Shown here: piece by piece, positions 1-8,563 of the stretch
Layout: each line of letters starts with the position of its first letter
How positions within the stretch are numbered: the first letter of the stretch is position 1
Assembly: GCA_047614125.1 (NCBI GenBank)
Contig: JBLHHI010000032.1
Location: 1 to 28,942 of the forward strand
DNA: 28,942 nt
Direction of reading: 5' to 3'
DNA from: JBLHHI01 sp047614125
GTDB taxonomy: Bacteria; Bacteroidota; Bacteroidia; NS11-12g; UBA9320
The notes under the pieces: model-generated
What the model saw: only the letters and a program-made list of their open reading frames with translations
Databases searched by the model: none
What the model was told of the DNA's origin: nothing
Position numbers and translations under genes: made by a program

Positions 1-363
1 GAAGTGAATTGTTTGCCGGGTGCCACTGCCTTTATACCAGCGCTGGTTACCTCAGGACTTCCATGCGATCGCTTTATTTTTGAGGGCTTTCTTCCGCATA
101 AAAAAGGGCGACAAAAGAAAATAGCTACCCTCATTGACGAAGAGCGAACAGTGGTCTTTTACGAAAGTCCGCACCGCATACAAAAAATGGTTACGCAACT
201 CAAAGAATTGTTGGGTGGAGAGCGAAAAATATGTGTTAGCAGAGAACTTTCAAAAATGCACGAAACGCATTATAGAGGAACCCTTAACGAAGTGGATAAA
301 ATGCTTGAAACCGCTGTAATTAAAGGAGAGTTCGTTGTTGTAGTTGGAGGGAAAGATCAATAA
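1..363 (+). CDS. rsmI: 16S rRNA (cytidine-1402-2'-O)-methyltransferase, C-terminal part (5' end outside window)
   Basis: Reading frame is open from the first base and ends at TAA 361-363, so only about the last 120 residues are present. Visible are the CLPGATAFIPALVTSGLP segment, the GFLPHKKGRQKK segment, YESPHRI and VSRELSKMHE, all characteristic of the RsmI (YraL) tetrapyrrole-methylase family. The enzyme uses S-adenosylmethionine to 2'-O-methylate C1402 in the decoding centre of 16S rRNA, together with RsmH. The N-terminal SAM-binding part lies upstream of the window. lnt starts 6 bp after the stop, so the two are probably co-transcribed. Family assignment is confident; nothing looks degenerate. 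Confidence 0.93.
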   Translation, partial: EVNCLPGATAFIPALVTSGLPCDRFIFEGFLPHKKGRQKKIATLIDEERTVVFYESPHRIQKMVTQLKELLGGERKICVSRELSKMHETHYRGTLNEVDKMLETAVIKGEFVVVVGGKDQ

Positions 364-369
364 AGAGAA

Positions 370-1950
370 ATGAAAAAGCGCGTTGAATTTTTGGGATATG
401 CCGTATTGAGTGGCTTCTTGTTTTGGCTTGGATGGCCTCCACATGCCGTGCCCATTTCTTTGTTCTTTGCCTTAATTCCACTCTTTATTCTTGAAAAGCG
501 ATTGATGGCCGTTGATCGGGGATCTGCTTTTTTTGGATATTTGTATTTAGGCCTCTTAATCGCCAATGTATCAACTACTTGGTGGGTTTGGAACGCATCA
601 AATGGTGGAGCAGTCTTTATGGCCTTGGCCAACTCTTTTCTCATGTCGATACCTTTCTTGTTCTATAAGTTCACCAAAAAAGTAGTGGGTCAACAAAAGG
701 CGTTAATGGCCTTTGTGTTTTATTGGCTGGCCTTCGAATACTTTCATTTCAATTGGCCGGTTTCATATCCATGGCTTACGCTGGGACATGGCTTTGCCGC
801 TTCGCCCAACCTCGTTCAGTGGTATGAATACACGGGTGTTTTGGGTGGAAGCTTGTACATTTTACTGGCTAATGTTCTTATTTTCAACCTGTTTAGAGAT
901 AAATCTCGATCTAAGTCGGCGGTTGCAGCCTTATGGCTGTTGGTTCCATTGATGTGGTCGTGGTACTTAGGCAGTAGGCAAGATGGATGTAAAAAAACCA
1001 AGTTCGAGGTCTTGGTCATCCAACCGAATATAGACCCATACGAAAAATTTAACTATGGAGCTGGGCTGGGTCAAATGGAGAAATTCATTGAACTTGCCGA
1101 GCGAAATATTACCGAACAAACCCAGCTTGTTATTCTTCCGGAAACCGCGGTGGTTGAAAATGTGAATGAAGAAGAATTGCCTCGCAATCGATCTTTACGA
1201 ATGTTGGCCTCTTTCAGCCGAAAACATAACGTGCCCATCTTAACTGGGGCGGCAACCTATCAATTTCACCGAGGCCCCGAAGAAACCTGGCCTTCGTGGC
1301 ATCGCAAAACACCCGAAGGAAGCATATATTCATCCTACAACACCGCTTTATTAATCGACTCAACGGGTGTGGTGGAACTCTACCATAAATCGAGATTAGT
1401 GCCCGGCGTAGAGAGTCTTCCATTTCCGGCTTTCTTTAAGTTTTTCGATAAGATCCTTCATCTAGATTTTGGTGGAATGAGCGGGCAGCTCGGTTCCTCA
1501 CCCAAGGCAATGAGCTTCCCAATCAATCACAGCACATCCAAATCCATTGCTCCTTTAATTTGTTACGAATCCATCTACGGCGAATATGTTAAAGACTTTG
1601 TAAACGATGGAGCCACCATGATGGCCGTTATTACCAACGACGGTTGGTGGGGAAATACCCCAGGTCATGTTCAGCACATGCATTATGCACGGCTGCGAGC
1701 CATCGAATTTAGACGATATGTGGTACGGTCTGCAAATACGGGCATCAGCTGCGTGATTGATGACAACGGCCGAGTATCGCATCAAACAAAGTACTGGGAA
1801 GAAGCCGCATTCACCGCCAAAATAAATCCACTGAACTACGTTACATACTATTCGCAACATGGAGATTATTTGGGCAGAATTGCCTCTTTCTTAGGCATAT
1901 TTATGATACTGGGCGCAGCAGTACGAAACAAGACCAAAAAAGGATATTGA
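370..1950 (+). CDS. lnt: Apolipoprotein N-acyltransferase
   Basis: 526 aa inner-membrane enzyme that transfers a fatty acyl chain from phospholipid to the N-terminal cysteine of lipoproteins, the last step of lipoprotein maturation. The first about 200 residues hold several hydrophobic segments, and a carbon-nitrogen hydrolase (nitrilase-like) domain follows. The expected catalytic triad is visible: Glu258 in LPETAV, Lys340 in YHKSRLVPGVE, and Cys398 in LICYES. Length matches the family. The ATG lies 6 bp after the rsmI stop, and the stop TGA shares its last base with the lipB ATG. Its presence fits with the several predicted lipoproteins encoded further along the window. Confidence 0.95.
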   Translation: MKKRVEFLGYAVLSGFLFWLGWPPHAVPISLFFALIPLFILEKRLMAVDRGSAFFGYLYLGLLIANVSTTWWVWNASNGGAVFMALANSFLMSIPFLFYKFTKKVVGQQKALMAFVFYWLAFEYFHFNWPVSYPWLTLGHGFAASPNLVQWYEYTGVLGGSLYILLANVLIFNLFRDKSRSKSAVAALWLLVPLMWSWYLGSRQDGCKKTKFEVLVIQPNIDPYEKFNYGAGLGQMEKFIELAERNITEQTQLVILPETAVVENVNEEELPRNRSLRMLASFSRKHNVPILTGAATYQFHRGPEETWPSWHRKTPEGSIYSSYNTALLIDSTGVVELYHKSRLVPGVESLPFPAFFKFFDKILHLDFGGMSGQLGSSPKAMSFPINHSTSKSIAPLICYESIYGEYVKDFVNDGATMMAVITNDGWWGNTPGHVQHMHYARLRAIEFRRYVVRSANTGISCVIDDNGRVSHQTKYWEEAAFTAKINPLNYVTYYSQHGDYLGRIASFLGIFMILGAAVRNKTKKGY

Positions 1951-2585
1951 TGACAGTAAACGACTGGAAATTAATATCGTACAAAAAATCTTGGGATGAC
2001 CAAAAGCTTCAAGTTCAGCAACGAATTGGTGGAATAATACCCGATCAACTCAATTTGTGCGAACACAACCATGTGTATACTTTTGGTAAGAGTGCCGATC
2101 GAAGTAACTTACTCATTAGTTCCGACTTTGTAAAAACCATTGGGGCGGAATCGTTCGAGATTGAGCGCGGCGGAGACATCACCTATCACGGGCCTGGACA
2201 GTTGGTTGGATATCCGATTTTAGATTTAAATGAGTTGGGCATTAGCGTTCGGCAATACGTATACAAGCTCGAAGAAAGCATCAAAGAACTCTTGCGCTCG
2301 TATGGCATAATTACGGAACGCATTGATGGCCTTACCGGCATTTGGTTATGCGATAGTCCACCTCGGAAAATTGGTGCTCTTGGGATTAAAATTATAAGAG
2401 GCGTAACCATGCATGGCTTTGCGTTGAATGTGAATACCGATTTAAGTTATTTTAATCACATTGTTCCCTGCGGCATCACCGACAAAGGGGTAACGAGCAT
2501 GGCAAAAGAATTGGGACAAGCTGTTGACATGGCGGAGGTAAAGAAGAGGTTTGTTGAGGAGTTTGAGAAGAACTTCCAAAGTTGA
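1950..2585 (+). CDS. lipB: Lipoyl(octanoyl) transferase
   Basis: 211 aa cytosolic enzyme that moves octanoate from acyl carrier protein to lipoyl domains of 2-oxo-acid dehydrogenases and the glycine cleavage H protein. The signature RGGDITYHGPGQLVGYP spans about residues 73-89; the conserved lysine (Lys140 in PPRKIGALGIK) and the catalytic cysteine (Cys174 in HIVPCGI) are present. I chose the ATG at 1950 over an in-frame TTG at 1947. It overlaps the lnt stop by one base (TGATG) and has AAGGA at 1940-1944 with a 5-base spacer, one of the few clear Shine-Dalgarno sites here. The gene ends before two convergent membrane-protein genes. Confidence 0.95.
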   Translation: MTVNDWKLISYKKSWDDQKLQVQQRIGGIIPDQLNLCEHNHVYTFGKSADRSNLLISSDFVKTIGAESFEIERGGDITYHGPGQLVGYPILDLNELGISVRQYVYKLEESIKELLRSYGIITERIDGLTGIWLCDSPPRKIGALGIKIIRGVTMHGFALNVNTDLSYFNHIVPCGITDKGVTSMAKELGQAVDMAEVKKRFVEEFEKNFQS

Positions 2586-2656
2586 TTATTTAGCGTTTAG
2601 TCCATCTGGCCAGTTCGTCAAATAATTGATATGGTTAGTCGCTTCCCTCTTCAACA

Positions 2657-3055
2657 TTATTCAATAGATATTTTCTTCTCCTTCTTCAAAATGATCCAAA
2701 TTAGTATCGAAGCGGCTAGCGTCAGTATCCCGAAAAATTTCTCAAACGTTGTTTCGGCTAGAATATTCCCTATTGTGTTTAATCCAAAAAGCACCAAGAA
2801 TATCCACAATACAACATTTACCACTTTTGGAGGTAAAATTTCCTTTATGTATTTCCCTTTTACCAGAAGAATGAAGCACAAAAAGAGATTAATCAGAATG
2901 GAGATGATCTCAAAGACGTACATCTCTTGGTCGGATTTTAATCTCCCTCCCCAAGTTATATCGTACGAAATTAATTTTAGCACGATGAATACATGGAAGA
3001 GCACAACACCTCCAAATAGGTAAAGCAATGTTTTAATAGCCGTTTTTGGATTCAT
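2657..3055 (-). CDS. Small four-helix membrane protein, unknown function
   Basis: 132 aa, almost entirely hydrophobic, with four likely transmembrane helices (about residues 8-28, 47-65, 78-97 and 106-124) and a basic tail (KKEKK). The loop after helix 1 carries YDITWGGRLKSDQEMY, a pattern I associate with a family of short uncharacterised membrane proteins in Bacteroidota; that association is from memory. No catalytic motif is visible. It is convergent with lipB (71 bp apart) and lies 138 bp downstream of another membrane-protein gene on the same strand. Function unknown. Confidence 0.75.
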   Translation of the reverse strand: MNPKTAIKTLLYLFGGVVLFHVFIVLKLISYDITWGGRLKSDQEMYVFEIISILINLFLCFILLVKGKYIKEILPPKVVNVVLWIFLVLFGLNTIGNILAETTFEKFFGILTLAASILIWIILKKEKKISIE

Positions 3056-3130
3056 CTTCTAGTTGTTTACGTATTACGGCATGCTGTGGCGTGTGCAAGC
3101 ATCAAATTTAGAAAATTTCAGTTTAGGCGG

Positions 3131-3148
3131 AACCAACAATCGTTGGTT
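3131..3148. repeat. Perfect inverted repeat between two membrane-protein genes
   Basis: AACCAAC (3131-3137), loop AATC, GTTGGTT (3142-3148): a perfect 7-bp stem with a 4-nt loop. It lies 46 bp past the stop of the 3194-3742 gene. No T-run follows on either strand, so it is not a classical intrinsic terminator; it could be an operator or an RNA stem-loop. Confidence 0.4.
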
Positions 3149-3193
3149 TAAATGAAAAAATATAAGTCAAGCGAAAGAACGATATGCTGAGTT

Positions 3194-3742
3194 CTAATTC
3201 TTGACACCCACTTTGATCTTTCTTGCAATCCAATATACAACACCAACAGTGAATGCAAAATACCCAAAGCCAATCAACCAGTCTTCAATGATAGCTCTGA
3301 AAGGAAAGCCCAACGAGGAGGTTATGTAATCTCGATGTTGAGACGTAATTACGACAATAATCTGGTGAATCTGAAACAACAAGAGCAAGCCAATTGTAAA
3401 ACGCAGAAGCTTGTTTACACGAATTCTCTTAATCCAAAATATTTGTGGAATTACGATGTACAAAGCCTGTTTTGTCCAAAACCCAAACCAATAGGGTCCG
3501 AACATCCTTTTCGTTAATGCATATTTTTCATAATCACTCGGTGCAGAGGTATACTCCAGATGTAGCTTGGAAATCCAGAAAACAAAATACAGCAAACTTG
3601 CTACGGCAAAAATGTAACAACCAATGCGATCAATTTCAAGAATCAATGCCTTTTTCGAACGAATTAGCCATTTGAAACTAATGACATAAATTATGCTGTA
3701 AACGCCAAACCCTAGGAATATTGAATATAGAACTCGTTCCAT
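3194..3742 (-). CDS. Hypothetical multi-pass membrane protein
   Basis: 182 aa with about five hydrophobic segments (near residues 5-25, 40-58, 88-104, 113-133 and 153-172). Basic residues dominate the loops and the C-terminus (ARKIKVGVKN). No motif that I recognise; the aromatic-rich FGPYWFGFWTKQ stretch is notable but not diagnostic. Hydrophobicity pattern and a plausible ATG support a real gene, but the function is unknown. It is separated from the cysN end by 180 bp, so it may be transcribed on its own or by read-through from the array upstream. Confidence 0.6.
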   Translation of the reverse strand: MERVLYSIFLGFGVYSIIYVISFKWLIRSKKALILEIDRIGCYIFAVASLLYFVFWISKLHLEYTSAPSDYEKYALTKRMFGPYWFGFWTKQALYIVIPQIFWIKRIRVNKLLRFTIGLLLLFQIHQIIVVITSQHRDYITSSLGFPFRAIIEDWLIGFGYFAFTVGVVYWIARKIKVGVKN

Positions 3743-3820
3743 TTTACAATTGGTGCTGTTTTATTGTGGGTTCACTGCGAGCAAATCGATCTACCTGTGC
3801 TAAAGAGAATAAACCAAGAC

Positions 3821-3850
3821 CAAATTGCCACTGTGCTGGGGCACAATTTG
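3821..3850 (-). terminator. Possible imperfect stem-loop downstream of cysN
   Basis: CAAAT (3821-3825) pairs with ATTTG (3846-3850), and TGTGC (3832-3836) pairs with GCACA (3841-3845) around a TGGG loop, with an internal bulge on one side. The structure begins 73 bp past the cysN stop and is the only hairpin-like candidate there. There is no U-tract, so its role as terminator of the long minus-strand array is weakly supported. Confidence 0.2.
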
Positions 3851-3922
3851 TGCTATTAATATTGAAGACGATAAACTCAATAAATTTGATGGCATAAAAC
3901 TACAAATTTTAAAGAAACACAT

Positions 3923-5170
3923 CTAAAGAATCATTCCAACCGCTACTGTTTCATTCGTAGCTGCATCAATTAAAATTATGCTCCCAGTAATTTTAATATC
4001 GGCATAAGCGTCAACGAAAACCGGCAAAGCTGTTCTAATGAGCACCTTAGCAAAGGTATTCATCGAAAGCGTTTGGCTCCGCGTGTTTTGTTCCATTGTG
4101 TCTATATCAACCGTATAAACCACTTCTTCAATGGCGGCGCTTTGTTCATTGCTGGTATGCAACAAATAGTACGATGCCTTTTCAACCGAATGTCGATCAC
4201 CCATCCAACAAATTATGGCCTCAAATTGGCACGTGTTTCTTGGTGGATGTTGCACTCCTGCTATCATATCTCCCCTACCTATTTGAAGCTCGTGTTCCAG
4301 TTCAATTACGATCGACATTGGAGCAAAGGCACGGTTACATTCTCCTTTAGTAGAGCGTATGGACTTTATTCTGGACTTCTTACCTGAGGGTAAAACCACC
4401 ACTTCATCGCCCTTTTGCACCATTCCGGATGCCAGTTTTCCTCCATATCCAAGATAATAAGTTGACTCGCTTTTGATAACTGTTTGAATTGGAAACCGAA
4501 TTTGGCCTTTGTCAAGATCGCTATTCACCTCAATTTTCTCCAACACTTCCAACAATGGCAATCCGTTGTACCATGGCATCGAATCTGATTTGAATACAAC
4601 ATTATCTCCGCTAAGGGCATTGATCGGGATGAAATGCGCATGCTCAATTCCCATTTTCTGCATTACCACCTCAAATTCTTCAACTGCCTTTTTAAACTTT
4701 GATTCCGAAAAAGCAATCAAATCCATTTTATTGACGCAAACGATAATATGTTCTATTTGAAGCAAGGAAGCCACATAGGCGTGCCTTTTTGTTTGTGTTT
4801 TGATTCCATCACTTGCATCGATAATAATAATGGCTACATTGGCCAGTGAGGCCCCAGTAATCATATTTCTGGTATACTGCGTATGGCCTGGAGAATCGAT
4901 AATAATGAATTTTCTTTTGGATGTAGAAAAATAACGATGCGCAACATCTATGGTTATACCCATTTGCCGCTCCTCGCGAAGTCCGTCGGTAAACATGGCC
5001 AAATCGAGGCCGATCTCCGATTTTGCGTTCGTACTTTCTCTAACGGCACTTATCTGATCCTGAAACAGTGCATTGGAGTCGTACAACAAGCGGCCAATTA
5101 AGGTGCTTTTGCCGCTATCAACGTTGCCAGCCGTGGTAAACTTAAGGAGTTGAATATTTTCGGCTTCCAT
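3923..5170 (-). CDS. cysN: Sulfate adenylyltransferase subunit 1 (GTPase subunit)
   Basis: 415 aa regulatory GTPase of ATP sulfurylase; with CysD it makes adenosine 5'-phosphosulfate (APS) from sulfate and ATP. GTPase motifs are intact: P-loop GNVDSGKST (15-23), DSPGH (92-96) and NKMD (147-150), followed by EF-Tu-like beta-barrel domains. The length fits a stand-alone CysN with no fused APS kinase; a separate cysC lies two genes upstream. The ATG overlaps the cysD stop by one base (TAATG), implying translational coupling. It is the last gene of the long minus-strand array. No cysH, cysI or cysJ is nearby, so the APS made here is likely destined for PAPS and sulfation (inference). Confidence 0.95.
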   Translation of the reverse strand: MEAENIQLLKFTTAGNVDSGKSTLIGRLLYDSNALFQDQISAVRESTNAKSEIGLDLAMFTDGLREERQMGITIDVAHRYFSTSKRKFIIIDSPGHTQYTRNMITGASLANVAIIIIDASDGIKTQTKRHAYVASLLQIEHIIVCVNKMDLIAFSESKFKKAVEEFEVVMQKMGIEHAHFIPINALSGDNVVFKSDSMPWYNGLPLLEVLEKIEVNSDLDKGQIRFPIQTVIKSESTYYLGYGGKLASGMVQKGDEVVVLPSGKKSRIKSIRSTKGECNRAFAPMSIVIELEHELQIGRGDMIAGVQHPPRNTCQFEAIICWMGDRHSVEKASYYLLHTSNEQSAAIEEVVYTVDIDTMEQNTRSQTLSMNTFAKVLIRTALPVFVDAYADIKITGSIILIDAATNETVAVGMIL

Positions 5171-6069
5171 TAAAAGTATCCTTGTGTTTTCCGATCCTCC
5201 ATTGCCGAATCCGACGTTTTATCATCATCCCGCTTCGATCTTTCGGTTTGCGTGGTTCCGGCAATTTCTACCACTACCTTTTCCATCGTATCGGCTTCCG
5301 ACTCAAGTCCACCCGTTATTGTAATATCACCCAGGGTTCTAAATCTTATTTTTTTTGTTTCAATCTTTTCGTTTAAATGCATGAATTCTGACCATGCAAA
5401 CCAAGAACCACTGCGCTTAACCACCTCACGCTCGTGGGCAAAATACAAAGAGGGTACTTCAATACCTTCCCGTTGCAAATACTTCCACACATCTAATTCA
5501 GTCCAATTGCTAATGGGAAAAACTCTAAAATGTTCTCCTTCGTGGTAGTGCCCATTGAACATATTCCAAACCTCTGGACGTTGATTGTTTGGAGTCCACT
5601 TCCCCATTTTATCTCTATGTGAGAATACGCGTTCTTTGGCCCTGGATTTTTCTTCATCCCTTCGAGCTCCACCAATTGCACAATCGATGCGGTGACTCTT
5701 TATGGCATTTAGCAAGGTTTCAATTTGCAATACATTTCGATTCGAATTCTTTCCCTGGTCCTCTACTACCCTACCATCATCAATTAACTCCTGTACGTAA
5801 CTTACAATTAACTGAACGTTTAGGGATTTTGCCAACGCATTTCTAAAAGAAATAACCTCCTTAAAATTGTGTCCCGTGTCTATGTGAAGCAAGGCAAAAG
5901 GGATTTTACCGGGAAAAAACGCTTTTTTTGCCAAGTGGGTAACTAAGATCGAATCTTTACCTCCAGAAAAAAGAATTACTGGATTCTTAAACAGTTCAAC
6001 GGCTTCCCTAAGTATGTAAATCGACTCCGATTCGAGTTGATCAAGGTAGTTCAATTCGTTGTTCTTCAC
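5170..6069 (-). CDS. cysD: Sulfate adenylyltransferase subunit 2
   Basis: 299 aa catalytic subunit of ATP sulfurylase, of the PP-loop ATP pyrophosphatase fold. The PP-loop SGGKDS is at residues 35-40; GGARRDEEKSRAKER and the later FPISNWTELDVWKYL are typical of CysD. The start is GTG at 6067-6069, overlapping the cysC TAG by one base (TAGTG). The stop overlaps the cysN ATG by one base. The cysC-cysD-cysN trio is therefore translationally coupled throughout. Confidence 0.95.
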   Translation of the reverse strand: MKNNELNYLDQLESESIYILREAVELFKNPVILFSGGKDSILVTHLAKKAFFPGKIPFALLHIDTGHNFKEVISFRNALAKSLNVQLIVSYVQELIDDGRVVEDQGKNSNRNVLQIETLLNAIKSHRIDCAIGGARRDEEKSRAKERVFSHRDKMGKWTPNNQRPEVWNMFNGHYHEGEHFRVFPISNWTELDVWKYLQREGIEVPSLYFAHEREVVKRSGSWFAWSEFMHLNEKIETKKIRFRTLGDITITGGLESEADTMEKVVVEIAGTTQTERSKRDDDKTSDSAMEDRKTQGYF

Positions 6070-6659
6070 TACCTGGTTATTCTTTCTAATGCTGCATTGT
6101 AAACAAGATCAACCGCTTCTATTTCAGACACTTCCATCGTATTTATGGTGAGGTCGCTATGCTCTGGTGGTTCATAGGGCGAGGTAATTCCGGTGAAAAA
6201 TGGAATCGTTCCAGCCCTTGCTTTTGCATACAAGCCTTTGACATCTCTTTTTTCACATTCTTCGAGTGGCGTATTCACATATACCTCCATATAATTATCA
6301 GCGCCAACAAGATCTTTCACAAACGATCGATCTTTTTGAAATGGGGAAATAAACGAAGCCAAAACCACTACGCCTGAATCTAAAAAAAGTTTAGCTACTT
6401 CAGCTATACGCCTAATGTTGGTGCTACGATCCTCGGCGCTAAAAGTTAAGTCTTTGTTAATGCCATTTCTAACGTTGTCTCCATCCAACAAATAAGTGAG
6501 ATGTCCTTTTTTGTGCAATTTCTCTTCAAGAAGATTGGCAATGGTAGACTTCCCAGATCCAGACAAACCCGTAAACCAAATCAGCAGCGACTTTTGATTT
6601 AGCAAGCCCTCTCTTTGATGTTTGGTAACCAATAGGCTTTGTTGAATGTTGTTATTCAT
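6069..6659 (-). CDS. cysC: Adenylylsulfate (APS) kinase
   Basis: 196 aa kinase that phosphorylates APS to 3'-phosphoadenosine 5'-phosphosulfate (PAPS). The Walker A motif GLSGSGKST is at 31-39; LLDGDNVRNGINKDLTFS and the RDVKGLYAKARAG lid region are characteristic. It is complete and not fused to CysN. It sits 57 bp downstream of the desaturase gene, the largest gap in the 16-kb array, and overlaps cysD by one base. A dedicated PAPS source next to a sulfotransferase suggests PAPS is used for product sulfation. PAPS could also feed reductive assimilation through genes elsewhere in the genome, which cannot be excluded. Confidence 0.95.
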   Translation of the reverse strand: MNNNIQQSLLVTKHQREGLLNQKSLLIWFTGLSGSGKSTIANLLEEKLHKKGHLTYLLDGDNVRNGINKDLTFSAEDRSTNIRRIAEVAKLFLDSGVVVLASFISPFQKDRSFVKDLVGADNYMEVYVNTPLEECEKRDVKGLYAKARAGTIPFFTGITSPYEPPEHSDLTINTMEVSEIEAVDLVYNAALERITR

Positions 6660-6716
6660 GGTTTTACTTAAATTTCAATTCTATTTATGTGGAGGTTGAT
6701 TGCATGATCCAAATAA

Positions 6717-7712
6717 TTAATGGTCTTTGAAAGGCACCAGCTTCTTTTTTTCCTCATCCCACAACTTAAGATTAAGTAAGTAATAGACGTCAAAAATTGA
6801 GATGGGTTTGAAATGAAGTGTATTATTTAATTTTTCTTGAGCAATTTCAAGATTGTAGTTTGGAATGGTGGATATCAGATGATGAATGTTGTGATACACC
6901 ACATTGCCCGACATCCAATTAAACCACTTTGGTGCTGTTAGGTAGGTTGATCCGTTAAACGTTGCCTCCTGATAACTCCAATTATCTTCATTCTCCCAAT
7001 ACGTATCTTCAAATTGATGCTGCGCATAAAACACATAAGACGCAATGGTGAAAAATATAACCAAAGGAAAGAGGTAAACTAAAGCGATTTTAACGAAAGG
7101 TAGGTGGGCAAGAACAGCCCCAATTATTAGGGCATATAAGAGGTCATACATAAGTACCGAAATGTTCGAAATAAGCGAAAATCTTTTGTTCGGAAATCGA
7201 AAGATAATTCCAAAAATAGCGATGGGTGCCACAAAAAATCTCGAAAACTTAGACCTCAGAAAACGATACACCATCTGCTTGTATTTTGGTGCGTTTTTGA
7301 ATTCTGCAACGGTCATGGTCAACATTTCTGGGTTCATATCTCTGCGATCTAAATTTCCTACATTGTTGTGATGCGAATTATGAATGTATTTCCACATAGA
7401 ATACGGAATCATGATTGGGAAAGCCATCATGTTCCCCGCCATCATGTTCCAAACTTTTTTTCTATAAAAACTCTGATGGCCACAATCGTGCTCAATAACG
7501 TAACTCCTGCACATGAGAGCAGCTGAGATTGGAATAAAGATGAGACTTAAATACGGATGTACCTCGTAAAGCAGAAACGAAGCGGTCATACTTCCCCAAA
7601 GTAAAATAAAGGTAGAAAAGAACTGCCAGTTCGCCTTGGCAATGTTCTTTTTGCCAAAAGGTTTTAATATTTCCAGTGCCTTGTTAAAGTCGGAATTTGT
7701 TTGATTGCTCAT
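6717..7712 (-). CDS. Membrane fatty acid desaturase
   Basis: 331 aa integral-membrane di-iron desaturase. The three histidine boxes are clear: HDCGH (75-79), HNSHH (111-115) and HNIHH (274-278), embedded among hydrophobic segments near residues 32-68, 88-105 and 180-232. Such enzymes introduce double bonds into acyl chains using O2 and an electron donor. Regioselectivity cannot be read from sequence. It starts 2 bp after the stop of the alpha/beta-hydrolase gene and is followed by cysC, which ties acyl-chain modification to PAPS synthesis in the array. Related di-iron enzymes can hydroxylate rather than desaturate, so a hydroxyl group for sulfation could in principle arise here (inference). 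Confidence 0.88.
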   Translation of the reverse strand: MSNQTNSDFNKALEILKPFGKKNIAKANWQFFSTFILLWGSMTASFLLYEVHPYLSLIFIPISAALMCRSYVIEHDCGHQSFYRKKVWNMMAGNMMAFPIMIPYSMWKYIHNSHHNNVGNLDRRDMNPEMLTMTVAEFKNAPKYKQMVYRFLRSKFSRFFVAPIAIFGIIFRFPNKRFSLISNISVLMYDLLYALIIGAVLAHLPFVKIALVYLFPLVIFFTIASYVFYAQHQFEDTYWENEDNWSYQEATFNGSTYLTAPKWFNWMSGNVVYHNIHHLISTIPNYNLEIAQEKLNNTLHFKPISIFDVYYLLNLKLWDEEKKKLVPFKDH

Positions 7713-7714
7713 AA

Positions 7715-8563
7715 TTATATCTCTAATAGGACTTTATTTATTATTTGTATTGTTTTCTCCGGTTGTTCATACATGCAGAGATGTGAGCCTCCTTCCATAA
7801 TTTCAAAATTCGTTGACTTCAACAGGGCTTTGTGAAAATATCCATGCGTAAGTAAGGGCGTCACCCTATTTTTGCTTCCCCATATAAGCGTATGATCTAT
7901 TTGCACATTGGCATCTAAAACATCTTTGAGTGTAAAGGTATGAACTCCGAATACCATTTTTATTCGAGCCCTAGTTTGTTGATCTTCCTTGAATTTCTCA
8001 ACGTATTTTTGATAGAGAAAATCTGATTCATCAATCTCATCACTGAAAAGCACTGCCGGGAACTGTTTTCGAACGAAGGTCTTTGTGAAAACAAATCCAA
8101 GAATTTTAGCAACTCCTTTTTTTAGGAGATGATTACTATTTATTTTACGGATTAAGTAGGAATAAAAAGGCTTTCGATAGATGTCTTTACCGGGACATAC
8201 ATTGAAGATAATGAGCGCTTTAACGTTATTTCTATTTTGAAGACTGTACATTAAAGCTGCGGATCCTCCAATGCAATTTCCAACAAGATTTACGTTTTTT
8301 AAATTGAATCGTTCAATGAAACCTATGAGCGTATTGGTTAGCAAATCCATGGTGAAGGGCTCATTTATTTCTGCCGAATTCCCAAATCCTGGCCAGTCAA
8401 TTCCAAATACATGATACTTTGAAGCATAATGCTCTATCTGCTTTATCCAAGATTGCCAAAAGCCACCGCCGTTATGCAAAAACAGCATTGGTTGGCCTTG
8501 ACCTGCCTCCACATAGTTTATCTCATTTCCAAGAATCACGATTTGTTTTTCCGTAAATGTCAT
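7715..8563 (-). CDS. Alpha/beta-hydrolase-fold protein with Cys in the nucleophile elbow
   Basis: 282 aa, no signal peptide. LFLHNGGGFWQSW (about 27-39) forms the oxyanion-side HG-like loop. The nucleophile elbow reads GNCIGG with Cys97 where most family members have Ser. His261 in GGSHLCMYEQP is in the usual catalytic position. The usual acid position, GxxDxxxP, reads WGSKNRVTP, giving Asn232 instead of Asp. Cys elbows occur in dienelactone hydrolase and polyhydroxyalkanoate synthase, so acyl transfer or lactone/thioester chemistry is as plausible as ester hydrolysis. The ATG overlaps the sulfotransferase stop by 4 bp. The fold call is secure; the reaction is unknown. Confidence 0.85.
   Translation of the reverse strand: MTFTEKQIVILGNEINYVEAGQGQPMLFLHNGGGFWQSWIKQIEHYASKYHVFGIDWPGFGNSAEINEPFTMDLLTNTLIGFIERFNLKNVNLVGNCIGGSAALMYSLQNRNNVKALIIFNVCPGKDIYRKPFYSYLIRKINSNHLLKKGVAKILGFVFTKTFVRKQFPAVLFSDEIDESDFLYQKYVEKFKEDQQTRARIKMVFGVHTFTLKDVLDANVQIDHTLIWGSKNRVTPLLTHGYFHKALLKSTNFEIMEGGSHLCMYEQPEKTIQIINKVLLEI

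Noticed and set aside
2631..3023. 130-codon open frame on the plus strand opposite the small membrane protein
   Set aside because: The minus-strand frame gives a clean four-helix protein with an ordinary start; the plus frame has scattered basic and aromatic residues and no recognisable pattern.
3923..6659. Ordinary cysteine-biosynthesis sulfate assimilation operon
   Set aside because: No reductase genes adjoin, cysC is present, and the genes are embedded behind a sulfotransferase. Not excluded at genome level.
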